Positions 46,095 through 54,715 of a stretch of DNA of 64,000 nucleotides are shown here, piece after piece (position 1 is the stretch's first letter; each line of letters begins with the position of its first letter). Made by a program: the position numbers and the translations under genes. The notes beneath the pieces were generated by a model. It made no database searches. It was not told the origin of the DNA and was given only the letters and a program-made list of their open reading frames with translations. The stretch covers positions 2,400,207 through 2,464,206 of the forward strand of contig NZ_CP031222.1 of the NCBI RefSeq assembly GCF_003351745.1, given 5' to 3'. The DNA is from Aquirhabdus parva (GTDB taxonomy: Bacteria; Pseudomonadota; Gammaproteobacteria; Pseudomonadales; Moraxellaceae).

Positions 46095-48245
46095 TTAGTA
46101 TTTAAAGGTCATCCCTACCGTGTAGTTGGCAGGTGCACCATAGAAGCCCTCCCCATCTGGAAAGCTGTTTAAATACTTCTTATTGGTGATGTTATTGCCA
46201 TTTGCCTGTATCGAGATATGATTATTGACCTCATAACTCGCCATCACGTTAACTAAAGCATAGCTGGACTGGCGAATCGTTCCCGCGAATGGTACGGCCT
46301 CACCGCCCACATAGGCCGTACTGACAATATCCTGATAGGTTTTATCTTGCCATGTCAGGCCTGCTCCCACTTTTAGAGCAGGTAATACGGGTATTTGATA
46401 AGTCGCTAGGACATTGAAGATTCGGGATGGTAAGTAGGTACGCGCTTTGTCCCCTGAGGTGTCATCTTTCATACTGATCTGAGTAAAGCCAAATATCAGA
46501 TTTATGTTTTCAGTTACCTTCCCAGCTAAATCAACTTCATAACCCTTGGTATTGAGATCCCCGACACTGTATCTTCTGATAATGGATGCAGAGTCAGAGG
46601 CTCTGAGTGGATAGTTGTTTTGCTTGGTGTTAAAGAGTGCTATCGAGCCAGTCAAACGATCTTTCAGCCAACTGCCTTTCAGACCCGCTTCATAGGCAGT
46701 ACCTTCTACAGGTGCAAGCGCATTGCCATGGGTATCAAGCCCAGACTGCGGTCTAAAGATCGTGCTATAACTCGCATATGCCGTGTAATTTGGGGTGAGA
46801 TTGTAGGTGACCCCGACATAAGGCATGGTCTTAGACTGATCATAGTCGGTCTTGCTACCATAATTGTTCCCTGCATTAGACGCTTGGGTATAATTCACAC
46901 CCAGCAATAACCTCAAATCTTCGTTTAAATGTAAGCGCGTCGCGGCATAGGCTGTCTTCATTTCCTGTACGTAATCGGCTGTCGAACTAGCGGTATTATT
47001 CGGAATAAAGTGCGGTTGGGCAAACTGACCATTCCATGTATACCAGTTAAACTCTGGAATACTATCCGCGTCAGCAGAAGCTTGCTTCTCTTTGTTCTTC
47101 GACCAGCTTGCGCCAACGACTAACTCATGACTATATCCAAAAAGAGGGAAGCTGCCTTTGAGGTTAATATCAGCAAGTTGTTGTGTTTGATGATCGGTAT
47201 AGGCGGATGGCAGTATCGACACGCCCTTACCACTTTGATCAGGCGCCCCGTAGTAGTAGACCAGCGCACTGTTCTCATCGCTTTTGATATAGTTATAGGT
47301 GGCATTCAACACCCAATCATCTGCCAGCTTCTGCTTGAGTTCAATAAAACTATTTTTAGTAGTTTTATCCCACTTCGCCCACTCTGGAACGGGATTATAA
47401 GAACGGGCATAACTCAATTGCTGACCATCAGTATTCAGCAATGGCAAAGCACCCCAATTATTACCTTTCGGCTGATTACGCTGCTCATAGTGCCCTACGG
47501 TCAAGAGCGTACTGTCAGTCAAATCTGCCTCAAGTATCCCTGAAAAAATATTCTTTTTCGATGAATAATGATCGAGATAAGAATCGCCTTGCTGACCCGC
47601 TGCAACTAAGCGACCACGGACGGTTCCCGCATCATTTAACGTGCCCGAAATATCGCCTTCTATACGCTTAGTATCCCAAGAGCCGTAACTGATGCCTGCC
47701 GACGCTTGAAATTCTTTAGTCGGTCGCTTACGAATAAAGTTCACCGTCGCCCCCGGATCACCGAGCGAAGCGGTTAAACCATTGGCGCCTTTGATAACCT
47801 CAACGCGATCATAGATAAAGGTATCAATATCTCCATTTTGATAGTTATAACCATCGTATGGCATCCCCAAACCATCTATTTGAAAACTAGATATTTCTGA
47901 ACCACGCGAACTATAGCTGGTACGATCCGTTTCCTGATTTTGCACGATGATGCCGGGTGTTGCTGCAAGTGCAGCTTTGGCATTATTTAAGCCAAAGTCT
48001 TCCATTTGCTGACGGGTAATCACATTGATTGTTTGTGGCGTTTCTTTAGTCGAAATATCGAGCTTGGTCGCACTTGAGCTTTTCTTGACGATATAAGACT
48101 TACTTTTTTCCGTAGTGCTTTCTTCACGTGTAGCCGTTACCGTAATGGTATTCAGCGTTTGCTCGGACGTCACGGAATCTGCAGCATAGAGCTGCTGGGC
48201 CACGCACGCGGCAAGCGTGGTGAGGGTAAAACTTAAAAGACGCAT
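46095..48245 (-). CDS. TonB-dependent siderophore receptor, FhuE-like
   Basis: A 716-residue outer-membrane receptor. It has a signal peptide (1-21), the TonB box-like TITVTATREES, a plug domain (TPQTINVITRQQMEDFGLNN; VEVIKGANGLTASLGDPGATVNFIRKRP), and a 22-strand barrel ending in TVGMTFKY. It lacks an N-terminal STN signalling domain. The plug and barrel resemble FhuE-type receptors for hydroxamates such as coprogen; the ligand is inferred. AGGAG is 6 bases before the ATG. It follows a second receptor gene by 48 bases, likely in one Fur-controlled operon. Confidence 0.88.
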   Translation of the reverse strand: MRLLSFTLTTLAACVAQQLYAADSVTSEQTLNTITVTATREESTTEKSKSYIVKKSSSATKLDISTKETPQTINVITRQQMEDFGLNNAKAALAATPGIIVQNQETDRTSYSSRGSEISSFQIDGLGMPYDGYNYQNGDIDTFIYDRVEVIKGANGLTASLGDPGATVNFIRKRPTKEFQASAGISYGSWDTKRIEGDISGTLNDAGTVRGRLVAAGQQGDSYLDHYSSKKNIFSGILEADLTDSTLLTVGHYEQRNQPKGNNWGALPLLNTDGQQLSYARSYNPVPEWAKWDKTTKNSFIELKQKLADDWVLNATYNYIKSDENSALVYYYGAPDQSGKGVSILPSAYTDHQTQQLADINLKGSFPLFGYSHELVVGASWSKNKEKQASADADSIPEFNWYTWNGQFAQPHFIPNNTASSTADYVQEMKTAYAATRLHLNEDLRLLLGVNYTQASNAGNNYGSKTDYDQSKTMPYVGVTYNLTPNYTAYASYSTIFRPQSGLDTHGNALAPVEGTAYEAGLKGSWLKDRLTGSIALFNTKQNNYPLRASDSASIIRRYSVGDLNTKGYEVDLAGKVTENINLIFGFTQISMKDDTSGDKARTYLPSRIFNVLATYQIPVLPALKVGAGLTWQDKTYQDIVSTAYVGGEAVPFAGTIRQSSYALVNVMASYEVNNHISIQANGNNITNKKYLNSFPDGEGFYGAPANYTVGMTFKY

Positions 48246-48293
48246 ATCTACTCCTATTACTCAACGAATCTCATCAATAACTCAACCGAACGA

Positions 48294-50429
48294 CTACCAG
48301 TGATAGCTCACTGAACCCACCAGACTTCTGCGTGTGCCCAACCAACAATCCCCACGACCCAGACAGGTCGCGACATACTCTTTATCAAAGAGATTTTTAG
48401 CATTGAGTGAAACTGACCATTTATCTTGCGTGTAAGACACGAGGGCATCGACCAAAGTAGTCGCAGGTACATCGATCACAGCGCCTTCCCCCCAATTTCG
48501 CCCGAGATAGCGGACTCCTGAACCAACGCTAAATCCAGAAACATCGGCTAAAGCAAAGTTATATTTCGCCCAAAGTGAAGCAGAATGCTTAGGAATGGAT
48601 TCAAGCTGAGTACCTTTAACAGGACCTGTGGTATCTCGTGCATTGGTATAGGTATAGCTGCCCAATACCTCAAGATTCTGATAGCGAGCATTCCCCTCAA
48701 GCTCAAAGCCTTTCACCGTGACTTCACCAAGCTGGAGCTGGTTTTGAGGATTATTGGGGTCAGTGGTTAGACGGTTTTTTTCTTTAAGCTGGAAAGTGGC
48801 GACAGACACCATGTAGGGCTTGCCGATAGGAGACCATTTCAGGCCGGCTTCATATTGCTCACCGCGTTTGGGCTTAAAGGTTTGCCCATAAAAATCGGTG
48901 CCCGCTAGCGCCTCAAACGATTGGCTATAACTGAGATAAGGTGCAAGTCCATGATCGGCCAAATACACTAAGCCAAAGCGTCTCGACCATGCACTCTCAT
49001 CCACCCCAGCATTCGCTGAATCATCCACCGTCACCTTGGCATGGTCATGACGCAGACCTGCAACAAGGACCCAGTGATGATCAAACTTGATTTGATCTTG
49101 TACACTGATCCCCAACTGTGTTGTGCGCGTCGGCGAAATCACACCAAAATCCGCGACGGGTTCAGCAAAGCGACCATAGACTGGGGCATATAAATCAAAG
49201 GGAGTTGGATCAAGTCCGCTCACACTAGGATTGGTACTCCGCTCCTGTGCAGAGTCAACACCAAAGAACAGTGTATGTTCTAATCGATCAAAATTCAGCT
49301 TTCCCTCGAGCTGTAAATCTGCCGAAGTCACATCAGAAGTCGGTTGACCCGCATACCACACGCGGTTGACAGTACGATCACTCGGGCGTGGGCCCATCCA
49401 GCCACAGCAATCGGCATACATCGTGTTGTAGTGACCATTGGCATTATCGTGGCGCAGGTTCTGGCGGAGTGTCCAATCATCACTAAGCTTACGCTCGAAG
49501 CTATAACCTATACGCGTACGCTGCCCGCCATAACTGTCCCAATCTGGCTCGCCGATAAACAAACGACTTGAAATCTTCGGATAACTGCCTGGCGCATCTA
49601 GGCGCGTACCCGCCCATGGCAAGAATGCATTGGTGTTTCCGCTTTCATCTTTTTGATATTGACCATAAATCATCAGCTTTGTTTTACTGTCAGGCAACCA
49701 CGTTAGCGACGGCGCAATATAATCGCGTCTGACCTTGGCATACTCGACTTGGGTGCCGCTGTTATTGGTCAAACCCACAAACCGATACAGCAGTGTGCCG
49801 TCTTGATCGATAGGCCCAGTAAAGTCCACTGCAACTTGACGATGATCATTAGTACCACCTTGGATCACAATTTCATGCTGGGCAGTCTTTTGAGGCTGCT
49901 TGGATACCAGATTGACTAGACCTCCCGGCGGATTTTGCCCGTAGGTCACCGCTGATGGCCCTCGAATCACCTCCACACGTTGAAAAGCATAGGGTTCATC
50001 ATGCATACTGCCCCATGAGCCAATCAGCGGTAAGCGCAAACCGTCTAAAACTACTGACCCTGAGCTTCCCCCACGCAAAGCATAGTAATCTCCACGGTTA
50101 TCTACTCCATAGGGCTCAGCAGTTACTCCAGCGCTGTAGCGCAATGCTTCAGATATGCTTTGCGCATTTTGGTCCTTGATTTGGTCTGCGGTAATCACCG
50201 AGATCGACTGCGGGATTTCAAGTAATGCTGTATCTGTTTTGGTCCCTGCGCTACTCCGCTTGGCAACATAGCCTTTCACCGCACTGGAAGCGGTTTCTTT
50301 AGTTCCAATCACCGTAATCGTTTGCAAGGTTTTTTCGCGACCCGCTTCTGTCATGTCGTCCTCAGCCTGCACATACGGCGATGTGGCCAAAGCCAATGTT
50401 GTCAGCGTGAATAATTGTGCAGCGCGCAT
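48294..50429 (-). CDS. TonB-dependent siderophore receptor, FhuA/FoxA-like
   Basis: A 711-residue receptor with a signal peptide (1-22), the TonB box region QTITVIGTKE, a plug (IPQSISVITADQIKDQNAQS; VEVIRGPSAVTYGQNPPGGLVNLVSK), and a barrel ending in SLVGSVSYHW. The near-terminal segment NLFDKEYVATC...CWLGTRR with two cysteines matches the FhuA/FoxA group (ferrichrome, ferrioxamine). GGGGAGG is 5 bases upstream of the ATG. A Fur-like box lies at 50567-50588. It is the first gene of a probable two-receptor operon. Confidence 0.88.
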   Translation of the reverse strand: MRAAQLFTLTTLALATSPYVQAEDDMTEAGREKTLQTITVIGTKETASSAVKGYVAKRSSAGTKTDTALLEIPQSISVITADQIKDQNAQSISEALRYSAGVTAEPYGVDNRGDYYALRGGSSGSVVLDGLRLPLIGSWGSMHDEPYAFQRVEVIRGPSAVTYGQNPPGGLVNLVSKQPQKTAQHEIVIQGGTNDHRQVAVDFTGPIDQDGTLLYRFVGLTNNSGTQVEYAKVRRDYIAPSLTWLPDSKTKLMIYGQYQKDESGNTNAFLPWAGTRLDAPGSYPKISSRLFIGEPDWDSYGGQRTRIGYSFERKLSDDWTLRQNLRHDNANGHYNTMYADCCGWMGPRPSDRTVNRVWYAGQPTSDVTSADLQLEGKLNFDRLEHTLFFGVDSAQERSTNPSVSGLDPTPFDLYAPVYGRFAEPVADFGVISPTRTTQLGISVQDQIKFDHHWVLVAGLRHDHAKVTVDDSANAGVDESAWSRRFGLVYLADHGLAPYLSYSQSFEALAGTDFYGQTFKPKRGEQYEAGLKWSPIGKPYMVSVATFQLKEKNRLTTDPNNPQNQLQLGEVTVKGFELEGNARYQNLEVLGSYTYTNARDTTGPVKGTQLESIPKHSASLWAKYNFALADVSGFSVGSGVRYLGRNWGEGAVIDVPATTLVDALVSYTQDKWSVSLNAKNLFDKEYVATCLGRGDCWLGTRRSLVGSVSYHW

Positions 50430-50566
50430 GGCACCTCCCCTTGTTAAGATAAAATAGTGATCTGAAATCTAGGTTAGAGATATCTAATCTCGGGTCTGCC
50501 ACGAGCAAATACACAGCAAAGTGCTATCAACTCCTCACCAGAACCATATCAATTTGACAATTATCA

Positions 50567-50588
50567 AATGATAACGATTATCGATATC
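50567..50588. promoter_or_regulatory. Fur-box-like operator
   Basis: GATAA-CGA-TTATC at 50570-50582 is a palindrome matching the core of the Fur consensus, followed by a further GATATC. It lies about 140 bases upstream of the receptor at 50429, which needs iron control. Confidence 0.6.
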
Positions 50589-50892
50589 ACTATCAACATA
50601 TCTTTACACTGCATTTAATATTTCTTACTTAGCAGCCTTTTTTAGAGGGACAAAAGGAATGTACTTGGATGAAAAGCGAACTTAAGAAAGAAAACTGGAG
50701 GCTTGAATTTGCTTAAAAGAGATCAAGACAGAAGATGCAAAGGAAATTGCTAATTGATGCAGAGAAAGGCTCAAAAAGACCTTCAATACCACAACGCTAA
50801 TACTTGTTTAGCAAAGTAAATACAGGGAAAATTTTACAATTATTAAAATAATATAGTCTTCTAGACTTACGCGATAAGACTGCAAAACAAAG

Positions 50893-50932
50893 AAAAGCCA
50901 ACTTTAGAATGCATTTCTCAAAGTTGGCTTTT
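50893..50932 (-). terminator. Intrinsic terminator of the RluF-like gene
   Basis: 13-base arms AAAAGCCAACTTT and AAAGTTGGCTTTT around a 14-base loop. It lies 25 bases past the stop on the minus strand. Confidence 0.75.
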
Positions 50933-50957
50933 GGTGTTAAAACTGTTTGAGAAGCCC

Positions 50958-51803
50958 TTAGAATCGCTCGTACCCTAAAAGGTAGCGCCACTCTCCGACG
51001 GCAAGTTTTGACATGGAAATACGCCCAATACGAATACGCTTCATGGCAAGTACTTTTAACCCAACGCCTTGGCACATCTGTTCGATCTGATCGATTTGCA
51101 CATTTTTAAGCGCAAAGCGTAGATTATTTTCATTTTGCCAACTCACCTTAGCAGCAGGCAACAGTACACCTTTATGATAAAAGCCTTGATTCAAACGCTT
51201 TAAATCTTGTTCAGACAAGACACCCTCGACTTGAACAATAAACTCCTGCTCAACCCGACTCGCATCATCAATCAGCTTACGAGCCACACTCCGATCTTGG
51301 GTATAGATCACCAAGCCACTCGCAGCACTTTCCAGCGGTAACGTCGGCGTCAGTTTATGGAAGTGGGAATGTAGGGGACGAATGCCAGTGCGGTCGCCTT
51401 TCTCTTGAGTCTCCAATGTCAAAAACTGCAACGCATCGTATTTAATCAGATCCGCTTTGGTTTCCTCATCGATTTCAGCAACCGCTGCTTGAGTATCACT
51501 ACCGGTCTTGACTCGGCGCTTGGTGGTATTGAGTTGATACGTTAGACCAAAATCATAACCCGCGGGTTTATGCAGCAAGATCGTGACTGGTAGAGGGGGT
51601 TTTAGGTTGGCTTGCTCATGCAAAGTCACCGCTTGATCTTGAACCATAAAATTGGGTTGTTCGACCACTCGCCCATCCACCAAAACCCAGCCGCCTGCGA
51701 TATAGGTTTCCGCATCACGGCGGGAACACGCCATTAAATCACTGACCCGCTTGGCGAGACGTACAGGTTCTTGTTTGGGGACTAATGTCATAACCACTAC
51801 CAT
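50958..51803 (-). CDS. RluB/E/F-like S4 protein with degenerate pseudouridine synthase site
   Basis: A 281-residue protein with an N-terminal S4 RNA-binding domain (RLAKRVSDLMACSRRDAETYI) and a pseudouridine synthase-like domain (VTILLHKPAGYDF, then EQEFIVQVEG, ending in RIGRISMSKLAVGEWRYL). The catalytic motif GRLDxxSxGL of RluF-type enzymes reads PLESAASGL here, with Arg to Pro and Asp to Glu. The NRQIRRM motif reads DQIEQM. It may therefore bind RNA without making pseudouridine. The start is either ATG 51803 or 51791. It has its own terminator. Family membership is clear; activity is doubtful. Confidence 0.85.
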   Translation of the reverse strand: MVVVMTLVPKQEPVRLAKRVSDLMACSRRDAETYIAGGWVLVDGRVVEQPNFMVQDQAVTLHEQANLKPPLPVTILLHKPAGYDFGLTYQLNTTKRRVKTGSDTQAAVAEIDEETKADLIKYDALQFLTLETQEKGDRTGIRPLHSHFHKLTPTLPLESAASGLVIYTQDRSVARKLIDDASRVEQEFIVQVEGVLSEQDLKRLNQGFYHKGVLLPAAKVSWQNENNLRFALKNVQIDQIEQMCQGVGLKVLAMKRIRIGRISMSKLAVGEWRYLLGYERF

Positions 51804-52034
51804 TTTTTCATAAAATTTGGACTAAAGACGAGGATCTTGATTATCACTCACGTCAATTGTGTAGTGTAGTCGAGTTCACGCCCGATGGGTGTGATCTTTG
51901 ACATTATCCCCTCACTGACAATCTGTTTTGAAAGAGTGATTTGAGATGTACATGCACGCAGACCACCACCCCATCTGCTGCTAGAACAACACCTATTCAA
52001 CACTTCTGCCAAATTACACGCAATATCAAACACC

Positions 52035-52068
52035 ATCAAATATTTTACCATTTGGTTTTGTTGATGTT
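52035..52068. promoter_or_regulatory. Nested inverted repeat upstream of the sigma-54 promoter
   Basis: CATCAA and TTGATG arms lie either side of ACCATTTGGT (52047-52056). It sits immediately upstream of the -24 element. It could bind an activator, IHF or a repressor. The ATCAA-ATAT-TTT part is close to an IHF site. Confidence 0.4.
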
Positions 52069-52074
52069 TTTAAA

Positions 52075-52090
52075 TGGCATGCACCTTGCA
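52075..52090 (+). promoter_or_regulatory. Sigma-54 (-24/-12) promoter of the sfnB operon
   Basis: TGGCATGCACCTTGCA matches TGGCAYR-N4-TTGCW at every defined base. Transcription would begin near 52102, about 67 bases before the sfnB start. In Pseudomonas, sfn genes require the sigma-54 activator SfnR, so the promoter type fits the gene. Confidence 0.75.
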
Positions 52091-52168
52091 AACTTGCACG
52101 CACTGATGATTTTTATTACCCATGAAAGTCATTCCATTTAAGCATTTGAATGCACAAGGTAACCCACT

Positions 52169-53407
52169 ATGTCCATCCATGCCGAGCTATCACCAAAATC
52201 TGATATCGCGCCAAGACTATTAAAAACCCGCATCATTACCACGGATCAAGAAGCACTGGACGCCGCCCAAAAGGTGGCAGAATTCGCCAAACTTGATGCC
52301 CAGCAGAATGACCAAAATCGAGTCCTTCCTTGGAAAGCTGTCGAGAAATTTACCACCCTTGGACTCGGCGGTATTCGAATCCCTAAACAATATGGCGGCG
52401 CGCGTGTTTCCCACAAAACACTTGCAGATGTCTTTAGGATCATCAGCAAAGCAGATCCGTCAGTAGGTCAAATTCCGCAAAATCAAATCAGCCTGCTCAA
52501 TGGTATCGAGATCATGGGAACTGAGGAGCAAAAACGGCTCATTTTTGCAGGGATTCTACATGGTAAGCGCCTATCCAATGGTGGTCCTGAACGGAATACC
52601 AAGACATCACTCCTCATTGACACTCAACTTGAGCAACACGGAGACCACTATACGGTCACAGGTAAAAAATTCTATTCCACTGGCGCTCTCTTCGCACATT
52701 GGGTTGCCATAAAAGCCATGAATGCAACGGGTGAAGTCGTGCTCACTATCATTGAACGCGGCACGCATGGCCTGCAGATTATTGACGACTGGAACGGTTT
52801 TGGTCAGCGTACAACTGCCAGTGGCACTGTCGTGCTTGATCACACCCCAGTGATTGAAGAGCTCATTTTTAATGAACAGTTATTGGGCCAGATTCCCAGT
52901 ATTCGCGGAGCATTCTCTCAACTGATTCAAGTCGCTATCGATGTCGGCATTGCCGAGGCTGCATTAGAAGATACGATTGGCTTTATTCGTACCCGAGCCC
53001 GTCCATGGATGGATGCCCAAGTGGATCAGGCTTCGCTTGAACCCTACCTCATCGCAGAGGTGGGCCGCCTAAAGCTTAAACTCAATGCCGCAATCAGTGT
53101 CTTGGACGACGCTGCCTCCCTACTTGATGCATTTGATCTATTAGATACAGTCACCGAAACCCAAGCGGCCGAAGCGTCAATCGCAGTCGCGGAGGCAAAA
53201 GTGCTTGCCAACAACATCTGCTTACTTGCCAGTGAAAAACTCTTTGAGCTATCAGGCAGCCGCGCGACATTAGCGGAATTTAATCTGGATCGACACTGGC
53301 GTAATGCCCGTGTACATACCCTACACGATCCCGTGCGCTGGAAGATTCACGCCATCGGCGACTACTACCTAAACAATCACCTGCCTGCTCGCCATGTCTG
53401 GATCTAA
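52169..53407 (+). CDS. sfnB: SfnB-type sulfur-acquisition flavoprotein (acyl-CoA dehydrogenase/DszC fold), copy 1
   Basis: A 412-residue flavoprotein of the acyl-CoA dehydrogenase superfamily, SfnB/DszC branch. It has N-terminal helices, LGLGGIRIPKQYGGARVSH, the central beta domain (TVTGKKFYSTGALFAHW; WNGFGQRTTASGTV), and a C-terminal helical bundle ending in RNARVHTLHDPVRWKIHAIG. Relatives are FMN-dependent monooxygenases or are linked to sulfone use during sulfur starvation. AAGGT precedes the ATG. It is the first gene of a five-gene unit with a sigma-54 promoter. The exact substrate is unknown. Confidence 0.88.
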   Translation: MSIHAELSPKSDIAPRLLKTRIITTDQEALDAAQKVAEFAKLDAQQNDQNRVLPWKAVEKFTTLGLGGIRIPKQYGGARVSHKTLADVFRIISKADPSVGQIPQNQISLLNGIEIMGTEEQKRLIFAGILHGKRLSNGGPERNTKTSLLIDTQLEQHGDHYTVTGKKFYSTGALFAHWVAIKAMNATGEVVLTIIERGTHGLQIIDDWNGFGQRTTASGTVVLDHTPVIEELIFNEQLLGQIPSIRGAFSQLIQVAIDVGIAEAALEDTIGFIRTRARPWMDAQVDQASLEPYLIAEVGRLKLKLNAAISVLDDAASLLDAFDLLDTVTETQAAEASIAVAEAKVLANNICLLASEKLFELSGSRATLAEFNLDRHWRNARVHTLHDPVRWKIHAIGDYYLNNHLPARHVWI

Positions 53408-53506
53408 ACAGCTACCCACCTCATCCACTATCGCAATCATCGTTATTGAACATTTATTCGCGCCCATCGAACCGATTGAGGTCGCACCAAAAAATCAGGT
53501 TTTGTT

Positions 53507-54715
53507 ATGACCCATTTAATTGAAAATGCCCTTCCCACCGTTCATGTGATCAAAGATGATCAGCAAGCAATCGAAGTCGCCACTCGTTTAGCTGAGCAGT
53601 TTGCCTTGAGTTCTGCAGAGCGGGATATTGAACGCATTCTTCCTTATGTAGAGCTCGATCTGCTTAGTCACTCTGGACTGCTTGCCATTACCGTGCCCAA
53701 ACGTTTTGGTGGTGCTGAAGTTTCTGCACAGACTCTTGCCACTGTCATCGCCTTATTAAGCGCAGCAGACGGTTCAATTGGACAGATTCCACAGAATCAC
53801 TTTTATGCGCTGGAAGTTCTGCGCGTCAATGGTACCGATGCTCAGCAAAAGAAACTCTATGCGGAGGTCCTTGCAGGACAACGCTTTGGTAATGCCTTGG
53901 CAGAATTCCATACCAAGGCAGCAAATCTGCGCACGTCACGCCTCGTTTTTGATGGCGAGAACTACTCCATCACTGGTCAGAAGTTTTATTGCACGGGCGC
54001 ACTTTACGCCCATCGCATTCCGACATTGGTCAGTGATGAACACGGTCAAGATTTCTTAGTGTTTGTTGATCAGCGCGCGGAAGGGGTCAAAATTGTGGAT
54101 GACTGGTCGGGATTTGGACAACGCACCACAGGCAGTGGGTCAGTCTATTTTGATCAGGTCAATGTCGATGCCATTGACATCATTCCCTTTAATACCGCAT
54201 TTGAACGCCCAACGACTGTCGGCCCTTTTGCCCAGTTGATGCACGCGGCGATTGATACTGGTATCGCCCAAGCCGCCTTGCATGAAAGTATCGAATTTAT
54301 TCGTACCCGTGCACGGGCTTGGATTGATGCACACGTGGAGCAAGCCCAGCAGGATCCATTAACCATCTATGAAATAGGCAACTTGTCGGTTGAGGTTCGC
54401 GCCACCCAAAGCCTGCTCAATCGTGCCGCGCGGCTGGTGCAAATCGCCCAGCAGAACCCAACCATTCAGACCATTGCAGACGCCTCTATCGCCGTCGCCG
54501 AAGCACGCGCGCAAAGTACCGAAGTGTCACTACTCGCAGGATCCAAACTCATTGAACTGGGCGGCAGCCGTGCCAGTCAACGTAGCGATAATCTCGATCG
54601 CTTTTGGCGGAATGCCCGCGTGCATACCCTGCACGATCCTGTTCGCTGGAAGTACCACGCGATAGGCAATTACTACCTCAACAATATCCTTCCACCGCGC
54701 CGAGGGACATTGTAA
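53507..54715 (+). CDS. SfnB-type sulfur-acquisition flavoprotein, copy 2
   Basis: A 402-residue paralogue of the preceding gene. It has the same landmarks (LLAITVPKRFGGAEVS, SITGQKFYCTGALYAH, WSGFGQRTTGSGSV, RNARVHTLHDPVRWKYHAIG) and is clearly diverged along its length, which suggests an old duplication with separate substrates rather than a recent copy. Its stop overlaps the next ATG by one base (TAATG), so translation is coupled to the monooxygenase. It is probably part of organosulfur breakdown. Confidence 0.88.
   Translation: MTHLIENALPTVHVIKDDQQAIEVATRLAEQFALSSAERDIERILPYVELDLLSHSGLLAITVPKRFGGAEVSAQTLATVIALLSAADGSIGQIPQNHFYALEVLRVNGTDAQQKKLYAEVLAGQRFGNALAEFHTKAANLRTSRLVFDGENYSITGQKFYCTGALYAHRIPTLVSDEHGQDFLVFVDQRAEGVKIVDDWSGFGQRTTGSGSVYFDQVNVDAIDIIPFNTAFERPTTVGPFAQLMHAAIDTGIAQAALHESIEFIRTRARAWIDAHVEQAQQDPLTIYEIGNLSVEVRATQSLLNRAARLVQIAQQNPTIQTIADASIAVAEARAQSTEVSLLAGSKLIELGGSRASQRSDNLDRFWRNARVHTLHDPVRWKYHAIGNYYLNNILPPRRGTL

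Larger units (their letters stand above)
50430..50957. other. Intergenic region with Fur box and terminator
   Basis: 528 bases between the minus-strand siderophore receptor start and the RluF-like gene end. It contains the Fur-like site (50567-50588) and the terminator (50893-50932). The stretch 50600-50890 shows nothing I can assign. Confidence 0.5.
51804..52168. other. Divergent intergenic region, RluF-like/sfnB, with sigma-54 promoter
   Basis: 365 bases. The right half contains a nested inverted repeat (about 52035-52068) with a CCATTTGGT motif inside, then the -24/-12 promoter at 52075-52090. The left half shows no assignable element. Confidence 0.5.

Noticed and set aside
54604-54714. 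37-residue N-terminal extension of the flavin monooxygenase
   Set aside because: It lies wholly within the preceding sfnB-type gene in another frame; the ATG at 54715 has a ribosome site.
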